NCBI GenBank assembly: GCA_934255405.1
Contig: CAKQNT010000002.1
Coordinates: 1 to 64,000 of the forward strand
DNA from: an uncultured Alphaproteobacteria bacterium
Lineage (GTDB): Bacteria; Pseudomonadota; Alphaproteobacteria; RF32; CAG-239
Length of the DNA: 64,000 nt
Direction: 5' to 3'
Position numbers and translations under genes: made by a program. The notes beneath the pieces were generated by a model. That model saw only the letters and a list, made by a program, of their open reading frames with translations. It did not search any database and was not told the origin of the DNA. The stretch's first letter is position 1; each line of letters starts with the position of its first letter. This document shows positions 18,551 through 26,187 of the stretch, one piece after another.

Positions 18551-18565
18551 TTGAACAGTGTTCAA
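18551..18565. promoter_or_regulatory. Perfect 15-bp palindrome, candidate operator
   Basis: TTGAACA-G-TGTTCAA is a perfect inverted repeat in the 115-bp gap between the secreted-protein gene and the TetR-type gene. The size and symmetry suit a TetR-family dimer site. The link is inferred from position. Confidence 0.55.
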
Positions 18566-18635
18566 GTTTTGTTTATTATATAAACGCAATTGCAAATATT
18601 TTGTTAAATATATAAGTTTTTTCAGGTTGAAAACA

Positions 18636-19265
18636 ATGAGTGACGATGCGGCAAAGAGCCAGCGTTTGAAAAAGTTTGTGCGGGAGCAGGTCAAGTCGGC
18701 TTTGCTTAAGTGTGGCCGACAAATGGTAATCAGCAAAGGAGCCGAGTTTTTAACGGCGCGTAAATTGTCTGAGGCTTCTAATACCTCGGTGGGGACAATC
18801 TATAATACTTTTGCCACTATGGAAGATTTTGTTGCCGAAGAAAATATGCAGACGCTGGATGAGTTGTATGCGGCTTTGAAAATTATTGTGCCGGAGGCGA
18901 ATCCATATATAAATATTAATCGCTACGCAGATGTTTTTAGCTCGTTTGTTTGCGCTAATCGTAATTTGTGGATGTTGCTGTATAGGGAGCGTCTGCAGTC
19001 GGAGAATCTGACTTATAAAAAACAGTATGAACGCAAAATTGGCCGAATTGAAGTATTGCTGGCAAGACAGGTTGAGGCAATGTTCGGCTCGCTGAATAAG
19101 GCAGAGCGCCGGACTTCTTTGCAGGTCTTGGAGATGGCGCTGTTTGCCGTTAGCGGATTTTTGGCGGCAGATCCGTCCGGAAGTTTTCGCGGGGTTAATA
19201 AAAATAATGTTTGCAAATTGTTGCTCAATACTTATTTGGCCGGATTGGCAAGCCTGAAGAGGTGA
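18636..19265 (+). CDS. TetR-family transcriptional regulator
   Basis: The product has 209 residues. The N-terminal third carries a helix-turn-helix of the TetR type: FLTARKLSEASNTSVGTIYN followed by FATMEDF. The rest is alpha-helical, as expected for the ligand/dimer domain. I start at the ATG at 18636 (MSDDAAKSQ), because the upstream in-frame part overlaps the palindrome and reads as low-complexity AT-rich sequence. The next gene begins 3 nt after its stop, so they are very likely one operon. Confidence 0.75.
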   Translation: MSDDAAKSQRLKKFVREQVKSALLKCGRQMVISKGAEFLTARKLSEASNTSVGTIYNTFATMEDFVAEENMQTLDELYAALKIIVPEANPYININRYADVFSSFVCANRNLWMLLYRERLQSENLTYKKQYERKIGRIEVLLARQVEAMFGSLNKAERRTSLQVLEMALFAVSGFLAADPSGSFRGVNKNNVCKLLLNTYLAGLASLKR

Positions 19266-19268
19266 TTT

Positions 19269-19820
19269 ATGCTGTATGATGTTTATTATAAATTTTTGAG
19301 TCTGATTAATAGTCCGGCGTTTTTACGCGGTTTTTTTGATAATCGCTTCTATTTGATATTGCTGGTGATTGTATTGATGCGCGTAAAATATACCACTTAT
19401 AGCTCAATGTGGCTGTCTTCTTTGGTGAATATCCCCGGAACGATTTTGCATGAATTTATGCATTTTTTTGTGGGAATGTTGCTCAATGCCAGACCTTGTA
19501 ATTTTACGATTTTCCCTCGTCGCGGTGAAGATGGCAGCTATGTTATGGGGAGTGTGGGTTTTAGAAATGTCACGTTTTATAATGCGGTTCCCTCGGCAAT
19601 GGCGCCTCTGTTGCTGCTGCCGATAGGGTTTTATCTAAATCGCTATTATTTGCCGACGATGCACCCGACTTTTGTGAATTATGTGCTCTATGTGTTGTTG
19701 CAGACGATAATTATAGAAAATGCGATGCCGTCCGGAGCGGACTTTAGGGTGGCAAGGATGTATATCAGCGGAATTTTGCTGTATGGGTTTGTGGCGCTGT
19801 CACTGTTCTTGATGTTGTGA
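19269..19820 (+). CDS. Membrane HExxH protein, M50-like (second)
   Basis: A 183-residue polytopic membrane protein. HEFMH near residue 61 is an HExxH motif inside a hydrophobic stretch. ENAMPSGADF near residue 150 resembles the NxxPxxxxD second motif of M50 intramembrane proteases, so both halves of a zinc site may be present. It is cotranscribed with the TetR-type gene and converges on the flagellin gene with no spacer. It has the same general layout as the protein at 15,651 but little obvious identity. Confidence 0.65.
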   Translation: MLYDVYYKFLSLINSPAFLRGFFDNRFYLILLVIVLMRVKYTTYSSMWLSSLVNIPGTILHEFMHFFVGMLLNARPCNFTIFPRRGEDGSYVMGSVGFRNVTFYNAVPSAMAPLLLLPIGFYLNRYYLPTMHPTFVNYVLYVLLQTIIIENAMPSGADFRVARMYISGILLYGFVALSLFLML

Positions 19821-21896
19821 TTAAAACAACTTCATCACCGCCTGTGCCGCTTGTGATGCGAGGGATAGGGAATTTATCGCCAGCTGTTGCCGTGTCTGTA
19901 GCGCCAGCATATTGGCGGATTCTTCGTTCATATCCGCTAAGGTAAGCTTATCCGCACCCTCGGTGATGATATTTATCAGATTCTCGGTGAAGTCCTGCCT
20001 TGAGCTGACGATACTATAGTTATTCCCCAACTCTGAGGTCATATTGCGGATTTTATTCATTGCTGTTGCCAGCTCTTTTATCGACGCCGCCACATCATCC
20101 AAGCTCTGCCATTCCGCCTTATTTAGTCCCAAACCGGCGGCAGAGGCGTCTTTGCCGATAACATTCAAATCCGAGCTGCCGCTCTCATTAAAGCGCACAT
20201 TCAAATTCTGGCTCCGAAGCAGATTTACCCCTTTGTAAGAGGCGTCCTTAATCAGCATATCATACTGACCTAAAACCTCGTTAAAACGCACCTGAAACGA
20301 AGAATCAACTCCGGTTTGGGCTCCGCCGCCTTCTGTTCCGCCGCCTTCTGTGCCGCCGCCGGAAAACGGAATGTTGTTGATTGTTAGTGTTCCGCCGCTT
20401 TTAGCTGCGGCGAGGAGAGCATTACCATTATAATTAGGAATATCAACAACATCCTCGTCATATTTGGCATTAGTCGCCCACTTCGTCCATTTCTCGGTTC
20501 CGCCATAGGGATCATCAGGATCAAAGTTGCCGACACTGCCTTCGGAGCTGAAAGTTAAATCTTTGAGGCTGATAATTTTTACTGAGCCGTCGTTGCCGAC
20601 GGCGCTGACAATACCGACCGCCTGCTTGCTCCCGTCGTAATCATTGGCGGAACCCCATATTTTATCGGCATACATCACATCGCCGATTTTGGGCGCGGCT
20701 ACGCCGCCGCTACCGCCTTCGGCGGAAAGGGTTAAAGGGTTAAAGCAATTTTCTAAAAGCTGACAAGACCTAACGTTAACGTAATCGGTCCTACCCTTAA
20801 CGTAGTAACCACGATAGCCACTACTTGGATTGAGTACCCAAGAATTGGTATCGTTATACTCAGAAGACGACCAATAGTAGTCATTGGTTAATGCCTTAGC
20901 ATCAGCTCCTTTGTCTTGCAAAGTTGTGAGCGCGGCATTGATTTTGGCTTTATTGTCGCCAACAGCCCCGCTGCTGCTGTAACTACCAGAGGTCATTTTC
21001 GACACATCAGTGCCATAAAAATCCATCCATTCGCCAATGGCGGGCAAATACCATTGACCTTGTCCAAACGCGCCGTTCTTGTCGCCGACATAAAAATTAT
21101 CCGCCGCCCACGCCGCCAGAGCCTCTTTGCCCAGCTGGTTTACCGCCGCCTTGGTGTTGCTTTTGCCGTCATAAATATCGGCATTGCCGTTAACTACTTT
21201 TTGCGCGCCGACACCGTTGACCTTAATTCCCATTATATTGTCAATAGTCAGGCTGCCGCCGTTGGTTACGCGAATACCATAAACTCGATTGCCGGAAGCC
21301 TCAATATTCAAATTCTTTATATCGACATTTGCTCCGCCCCCATCAACAGCTATTGCTGCCTCTCTGGCGTTTGGCGCCGTATATTTAAGTGTGTGTCCGT
21401 TGCCGTCTATGCTGACATTGGAGGCAGTGATCCTTAATCCGGAATCCAGAGTTATATCTCCGCCAAGTGCGATTTTTGCTCCATCCGCCAGAGCCGCCTT
21501 AAGTTCATCAGCGCTATTAACCACTTGATAACCTTCAGCTTCTAGTCCTGCCGCACTTTTTCCACCCTCTGCCGCGCCGGCTTGAATCGGATGCTCCAAC
21601 GCCGAGGTAGCCACCGCCGCGGCTTGCTCTAGGAATGCGGCGCCGGTTTCTAAGGCGGTGGTCGCCGTTTTGATGGTCTGAACCGCCTGCCCCATTGAGT
21701 CAAGGAGTGAATCTAAGTCATTGGCGCGGTTGGTTAGACTTCTGGCAGTGTAATAAGAGGACGGATTGTCGATTGCAGAATTTACTTTATTGCCGGTGGC
21801 AAGTTTATTTTGGGTAGAACTGACCTGCCTGCTGATATTCTGCAGGCTCAATAAGTTACTGCGCATACTCGCAGTTAAACTTATCTTTCCGGTCAT
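19821..21896 (-). CDS. Flagellin with beta-helix-like and lectin-like inserts
   Basis: This is the filament subunit, exported by the flagellar type III system. The start is the ATG at 21896 after AAAAGGAG, giving 691 residues against about 270-500 for typical flagellins. Residues 1-100 are the conserved helical N domain (KLATGNKVNSAIDNPSSYYT) and the last ~150 the C domain, ending SLASQAAQAVMKLF. The exposed middle holds a pectate-lyase-like repeat region (122-228; GDITLDSGLRI, DGNGHTL). It is followed by a DUF1566/FGE-like segment with WYLPAIGEW (282-290) and YWSSSEYN (341-348), a second module half (405-500) and a GGGTE tandem linker. No other flagellar genes are nearby. Confidence 0.9.
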   Translation of the reverse strand: MTGKISLTASMRSNLLSLQNISRQVSSTQNKLATGNKVNSAIDNPSSYYTARSLTNRANDLDSLLDSMGQAVQTIKTATTALETGAAFLEQAAAVATSALEHPIQAGAAEGGKSAAGLEAEGYQVVNSADELKAALADGAKIALGGDITLDSGLRITASNVSIDGNGHTLKYTAPNAREAAIAVDGGGANVDIKNLNIEASGNRVYGIRVTNGGSLTIDNIMGIKVNGVGAQKVVNGNADIYDGKSNTKAAVNQLGKEALAAWAADNFYVGDKNGAFGQGQWYLPAIGEWMDFYGTDVSKMTSGSYSSSGAVGDNKAKINAALTTLQDKGADAKALTNDYYWSSSEYNDTNSWVLNPSSGYRGYYVKGRTDYVNVRSCQLLENCFNPLTLSAEGGSGGVAAPKIGDVMYADKIWGSANDYDGSKQAVGIVSAVGNDGSVKIISLKDLTFSSEGSVGNFDPDDPYGGTEKWTKWATNAKYDEDVVDIPNYNGNALLAAAKSGGTLTINNIPFSGGGTEGGGTEGGGAQTGVDSSFQVRFNEVLGQYDMLIKDASYKGVNLLRSQNLNVRFNESGSSDLNVIGKDASAAGLGLNKAEWQSLDDVAASIKELATAMNKIRNMTSELGNNYSIVSSRQDFTENLINIITEGADKLTLADMNEESANMLALQTRQQLAINSLSLASQAAQAVMKLF
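20763..20882 (-). other. Variable-region-like segment of the flagellin gene
   Basis: It encodes flagellin residues 339 to about 378, from DYYWSSSEYN to the NVRS end of the lectin-like fold. The 19 codons from 20825 down to 20769 are all NNY (16) or AAG/AGG (3), with none ending in A. Each could arise from AAY or AAG by adenine substitution, as in DGR variable regions. It could equally be a static paralogue of this domain family. Confidence 0.35.
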
Positions 21897-22288
21897 ACTC
21901 TCTTTACTCCTTTTGTCGCACTTTCTCAAATTATAAATATAGCCTAAGCGCAAACTTTTCCAGTGCTAACGCTTAGTTTTCAACAACTATTGACAGGTTA
22001 TTTTTTGCCTTGAGATAAAGATGGATTGCTTCTATTTCACCCCCATCTAAATCTTCCCCCGTCAAGGGGGAAGACTTATAAGGCACTCTACCTATCCTCG
22101 CGCCCCGTTGATGGGGAAAGGGCTTGATTGTGCTATTTTGAAATTTGGGTAGTGTTGATATTTTGCATTATTTAAGAGATTTTTTAGAATCTTGGGAGTA
22201 CGCTGTTGCCATAACAAGAATCTGCCGTCGGCTAAAAACGGCGGCAGTGTTATAATTTTACTTGGTTTAATATTTTAGGGAATCTAAT
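21897..22288. other. Flagellin-hppA divergent intergenic region
   Basis: There is no gene here. Upstream of the flagellin is an inverted repeat CTAAGCG/CGCTTAG (about 21943-21977). A 9-bp perfect hairpin, TCTTCCCCC/GGGGGAAGA, sits at 22052-22074, and CCCC-GTTGAT-GGGG near 22107. A CTGCCG/CGGCGGCAG hairpin lies before the hppA promoter. A flagellar sigma28 site is not convincing. Confidence 0.5.
22248..22256 (+). promoter_or_regulatory. Extended -10 promoter of hppA
   Basis: TGTTATAAT is a perfect TGn-TATAAT extended -10 element 32 bp upstream of the hppA start. No good -35 is present, which is acceptable for this class. Confidence 0.5.
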
Positions 22289-24703
22289 ATGATAAACTTA
22301 AAAAAAATTGGCAGTTTTGCTTTGGCAATGCTGTTGACTGTGGCAGTTTCTTCCAGCGCCATGGCATCTGAGATAGACCTGAAAGTTCCGTCCTTGGATG
22401 TTGCATACAACATCTTCGGGTGGTCGGTAACAGGTGCTCAGTTGTTGCTCTATGGTATGGGAATCTGCGTTTTGGGTATGATTTTTGGTTTGGCAGAATT
22501 TTTGATGATTAAAAAATTGCCTGCTCACCAGTTGATGCTCAATGTTTCTAATACTATTTATGAAACCTGCAAAACTTATATGAAACAGCAGGCTAAATTG
22601 TTGGTGGTTTTGGAATTGTTTATTGCCGCCTGCATCTTTTATTATTTCTACTATCTGAACGCAACCCCAATGTCTAAGGTTTTGACTATTTTGATGTGGT
22701 CAATCTTTGGTATTTTGGGTTCGTTTATGGTAGCATGGTTTGGTATGCGTATTAACACCTATGCCAACTCTCGTACCGCTTTTTTGTCTCTTAAAGGACA
22801 GCCGTATCCGGTTATGAGCCTGCCGCTGCGTTCGGGTATGTCTATCGGTGTTTTGCTGATTTGCGTAGAATTGGTTATGATGATTACCATTTTGCTCTTT
22901 GTGGCTCGCGAAAACGCAGGCGCTTGCTTTGTTGGTTTTGCTATAGGCGAATCGTTGGGTGCGGCTGCTTTGCGTATTTGCGGTGGTATCTTTACCAAGA
23001 TTGCCGATATTGGCGCCGACTTGATGAAAATTATTTTCAAAATTGATGAAGATGATGCTCGTAACCCGGGGGTGATTGCCGACTGTACCGGTGATAATGC
23101 CGGCGACTCTGTCGGACCAACTGCCGATGGTTTTGAAACCTATGGCGTAACCGGTGTTGCTCTTATCAGCTTTATTGTTCTTGGTGCAGGCATGATGTAT
23201 GCCCCCGACGGCAATCTGGTTTTGATGAATAATGGCGTTGATTTTCAGGCTCGTCTGATTGTTTGGATTTTTGTAATGCGCGTGTTGATGATTTTGACTT
23301 CAATCATTTCTTATTGGTTGAACAGCAAAGTTTCCGGCGCAATTTTTGGCGAAAGAAAGTCATTTAACTTTGAAACTCCGTTGACATCTTTGATTTGGTT
23401 GACTTCAATCGTTTCAATTATGGTTACTTTCGGCGTCTCTTACGTTATGCTAGACGGCTTTGGTGATTTGTGGTGGAAACTTTCGGTTATCATTTCTTGC
23501 GGTACTTTGGCCGCGGCTTTGATTCCGGAATTTACCAAAATCTTTACGTCTTCTAAATCTAAGCACGTAGAAGAAGTTGTTAATGCAAGCCGTGAGGCTG
23601 GTGCTTCGCTGAACATTATCTCCGGTATTATTGCCGGTAACTTCTCGGCTTTTTGGCAGGGATTGGTAATGGTTGGCTTGATGGCTGTTGCTTTCTTTAC
23701 CGCTCGTAATGGCTTGGATGCCTATATGGTGTATCCGTCTGTGTTTGCATTTGGTCTGGTTGCCTTTGGTATGCTCGGCATGGGACCGGTTACAATCGCA
23801 GTTGACTCATATGGTCCGGTTACTGATAATGCGCAGTCTGTATTTGAACTTTCTCAGATTGAAAGCCAAAAAGGTATTTCTAAAGAGATTGAAAAAGAAT
23901 ACGGGTTTAAGCCTGATTTTGAAAACGGCAAGCACTATCTGGAAGAGAATGACAGTGCCGGCAATACCTTTAAGGCTACTGCTAAGCCGGTTCTGATCGG
24001 TACCGCCGTTATTGGCGCAACAACCATGATTTTTTCTATCATCTTGTTGCTGAATCTGCAGCTTAACCTCTTGGCTCCGGAAGTTCTGTTTGGAATTATC
24101 TTGGGCGGAGCGGTTATCTTCTGGTTCTCCGGCGCATCTATGCAGGCGGTTTCTACCGGTGCGTATCGTGCGGTTAACTACATCAAGAAGCATATTAAAC
24201 TTGATACTGCAAAAGCTGCTTCGATTGAAGATTCTAAAAAGGTTGTTCAGATTTGCACTCTCTATGCGCAAAAAGGTATGTTCAATATCTTTATCGTAAT
24301 CTTCTCGTTTACGATGGCGTTCGCATGCTTTGATGCAAACCTGTTTGCAAGCTATCTGATTTCAATCGCAGTATTTGGTCTGTTCCAAGCTCTCTATATG
24401 GCAAATGCCGGTGGTGCTTGGGATAATGCCAAAAAAGTTGTAGAAGTAGATTTGAATGAGAAAGGTACTCCTTTGCATGCCGCCGCTGTTGTCGGCGACA
24501 CCGTAGGCGATCCCTATAAAGATACTTCTTCAGTAGCTCTAAACCCCATCATCAAGTTCACAACTCTGTTCGGACTTTTGGCTGTAGAAATGGCTGTCTC
24601 CGCACCGCGTTGCATATCCTTGGGCTTGGGTATTGCTTTCTTTATCCTTGGTCTGATCTTTGTATGGAGATCGTTCTATCGGATGCGTATTGAAAAGCTC
24701 TAA
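22289..24703 (+). CDS. hppA: H+-translocating membrane pyrophosphatase
   Basis: It couples pyrophosphate hydrolysis to proton pumping across the inner membrane. The 804 residues have about 16 membrane segments and an N-terminal signal-like hydrophobic stretch (residues 7-27). The pyrophosphate site DDARNPGVIADCTGDNAGD is at 255-273, with further acidic clusters such as GDTVGDPYKDT near the C terminus. SAGNTFKATAK carries lysine where K+-dependent enzymes have alanine, suggesting the K+-independent class. The usual GNTTKA reads GNTFKA here. A structured repeat begins at its stop codon. Confidence 0.93.
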   Translation: MINLKKIGSFALAMLLTVAVSSSAMASEIDLKVPSLDVAYNIFGWSVTGAQLLLYGMGICVLGMIFGLAEFLMIKKLPAHQLMLNVSNTIYETCKTYMKQQAKLLVVLELFIAACIFYYFYYLNATPMSKVLTILMWSIFGILGSFMVAWFGMRINTYANSRTAFLSLKGQPYPVMSLPLRSGMSIGVLLICVELVMMITILLFVARENAGACFVGFAIGESLGAAALRICGGIFTKIADIGADLMKIIFKIDEDDARNPGVIADCTGDNAGDSVGPTADGFETYGVTGVALISFIVLGAGMMYAPDGNLVLMNNGVDFQARLIVWIFVMRVLMILTSIISYWLNSKVSGAIFGERKSFNFETPLTSLIWLTSIVSIMVTFGVSYVMLDGFGDLWWKLSVIISCGTLAAALIPEFTKIFTSSKSKHVEEVVNASREAGASLNIISGIIAGNFSAFWQGLVMVGLMAVAFFTARNGLDAYMVYPSVFAFGLVAFGMLGMGPVTIAVDSYGPVTDNAQSVFELSQIESQKGISKEIEKEYGFKPDFENGKHYLEENDSAGNTFKATAKPVLIGTAVIGATTMIFSIILLLNLQLNLLAPEVLFGIILGGAVIFWFSGASMQAVSTGAYRAVNYIKKHIKLDTAKAASIEDSKKVVQICTLYAQKGMFNIFIVIFSFTMAFACFDANLFASYLISIAVFGLFQALYMANAGGAWDNAKKVVEVDLNEKGTPLHAAAVVGDTVGDPYKDTSSVALNPIIKFTTLFGLLAVEMAVSAPRCISLGLGIAFFILGLIFVWRSFYRMRIEKL

Positions 24704-24831
24704 AAAGTTCGTATAACGACACATCTAGAGGCGCTTAGTACGGTCTCGAAAAATTCATGTACTTCTTTGTACACTAAAATTTTTCTCGCCTTCTAAGCGC
24801 CTCTATCTGTATCATTCTCCGAACTTTTTTT
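24702..24831 (+). repeat. Structured intergenic repeat, type 1 (copy A)
   Basis: The outer stem AAAAAGTTCG (24702-24711) pairs perfectly with CGAACTTTTT (24820-24829). The middle stem TAGAGGCGCTTAG (24726-24738) pairs perfectly with CTAAGCGCCTCTA (24793-24805). An inner GAAAAATT/AATTTTTC stem leads to an apical GTAC-TTCTTT-GTAC. The first base pairs overlap the hppA stop codon, and the right arm ends in a T-tract, so it could also terminate hppA. Confidence 0.85.
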
Positions 24832-25150
24832 GTGCTATGTGGGGTTGTAGTTCGTTTGTGTACCTATTTTTGTACACGTCCCTCACCTTAATCTGCGTAG
24901 CGCAAGCCTTTATCAGTTTTGCTGTATAACGACACATCTAGAGGTGCTTAGTACGGTCTCGAAAAATTCATGTACTTCTTTGTACACTAAAATTTTTCTC
25001 GCCTTCTAAGCGTCTCTATCTGTATCATTCTCCGAACTTTTTTTGTGCTATGTGGGGTTGTGGTTCGTTTGTGTACCTATTTTTTGTACACGTCACTCAC
25101 CTTAATCTGCGTAGCGCAAGCCTTTATCAGTTTTGCTGTATCATTCTTCG
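24711..25150. repeat. Tandem duplication of about 213 bp
   Basis: The unit starting GTATAACGACACATC at 24711 recurs at 24924 with only a few differences, and its right-end fragment recurs at 25138. Each unit contains one type 1 structured repeat and a second hairpin, GTGTAC-8-GTACAC (24858-24877 in the first). Confidence 0.9.
24924..25037 (+). repeat. Structured intergenic repeat, type 1 (copy B)
   Basis: Its middle stem TAGAGGTGCTTAG / CTAAGCGTCTCTA keeps all 13 pairs by using two G-U wobbles relative to copy A. That favours an RNA-level structure. The left outer arm is replaced by the end of the preceding tandem unit. Confidence 0.85.
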
Positions 25151-25170
25151 AACGTGTTGTATAAAAATAA

Positions 25171-25212
25171 AAAAAACAAAAGCTCTGCGGCGAGGCAGAG
25201 CTTTTGTTTTTT
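25171..25212. terminator. Bidirectional terminator
   Basis: AAAAAACAAAAGCTCTGC (25171-25188) pairs perfectly over 18 bp with the arm at 25195-25212, giving A- and T-tracts on either side. It ends the lipoprotein gene on the minus strand and the hppA side on the plus strand. Confidence 0.9.
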
Positions 25213-26008
25213 AGTACTTTCTGTAATCATAGTAGAAAGTGTAGAACGGCAGATTTGTGGCTTTGTCTTTTTTTGATTTGGCTTTGTGCAAAAGCGCTTG
25301 GTTCATTTTTGTGACATTGCCGCGGTTATCATAGGCTGTCCAAACATCGCCTTTGCGGGCAAAAGCCTGATTTTTGGTGAAATTACCGGCGATTACTTCG
25401 ATAATCTCATCATATTCGCAAGGCACTGTTTGTTTGAAGTATGGGTCATTTTTTATGTCCGTTCGACCATAAACATATCCCCACTTGCCGCCTTCCTTGA
25501 TGCTGTAGCCAAAATATCCGACATTGATGTCTTCATAGGGACCGGTAACTGTAGAATAGACGCCGGCAGGAGTATAAAATTTATATTCCCAATAATTGCT
25601 GAAACACAATCCTTTTCCACTGCCGATAAATTCAACTTTGGTTACCGGATGATTATCGGCAAAAGCCTCGCAGTTTTCATTATAGTAAAACAGCTGTCCG
25701 CCTTTGTGCCCGATAAACATGTAACAACCGCCGCCAATCTTCTTAAAGTCAATCTTGTCGTATTGGCATTTGATTCCGCGCTGCTGCCACTCCTCTTTGT
25801 AAGTCTTGAGCTTACCGTAGTGGTATTGTCCAAATCTGAAAATCAGCTTGGCGTCGTCTTCATAGGCAACGCCCCATAATTCTTTGCCATCGATTTTTTT
25901 GATGACATACTGTCTGCCGTATTCGGAACCTGTGTCCTGAAATTTGGTGCAAGCACCGAAACTGAGGGCAACTATTGCCATCAGTAAAGTAGAAATAAAC
26001 GTTTTCAT
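25211..26008 (-). CDS. WG-repeat lipoprotein, Bacteroidota-like
   Basis: The start is the ATG at 26008, giving 265 residues with a lipoprotein-type signal (MKTFISTLLMAIVALSFGAC, then TKF). The mature part has WG-repeat features (GGKWGYVYG followed by VPCEYDEI, and ELWGVAYEDD), a beta-rich repeat of unknown function. The upstream sequence is AT-rich with no Shine-Dalgarno site, unlike most genes here, and both signal style and protein style recall Bacteroidota. Recent transfer is an inference. Terminator-bounded, it is a single-gene unit. Confidence 0.75.
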   Translation of the reverse strand: MKTFISTLLMAIVALSFGACTKFQDTGSEYGRQYVIKKIDGKELWGVAYEDDAKLIFRFGQYHYGKLKTYKEEWQQRGIKCQYDKIDFKKIGGGCYMFIGHKGGQLFYYNENCEAFADNHPVTKVEFIGSGKGLCFSNYWEYKFYTPAGVYSTVTGPYEDINVGYFGYSIKEGGKWGYVYGRTDIKNDPYFKQTVPCEYDEIIEVIAGNFTKNQAFARKGDVWTAYDNRGNVTKMNQALLHKAKSKKDKATNLPFYTFYYDYRKY

Positions 26009-26187
26009 AATAAATAGTTTTTTAAATAAATAATCGGTTAGCAAATGAAGTCTATAAACATTTTGGACAAAATGCAAGTTTTTTTGTACTGATGGCCGAT
26101 AAAAAATCAAAAAACTGTAACACTTTATAAGTAATTTGTGTGATATGATAAATTTATAGTGAATCTATACCGAAGAGAAAGACGGCA

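Noticed and set aside
21930..22000. Sigma28 or sigma54 promoter for flagellin
   Set aside because: AAAAGTTT resembles a sigma28 -35, but the -10 element and spacing do not fit. A sigma54 GG/GC spacing is also wrong.
25286..25879. 197-codon plus-strand frame
   Set aside because: It is antisense to the WG-repeat lipoprotein, which has a signal peptide and recognisable repeats.
19821..26187. DGR reverse transcriptase and template repeat near the flagellin
   Set aside because: No protein in the region has RT motifs and no A-rich second copy of the variable segment is visible. The DGR idea remains only a hypothesis about another locus.
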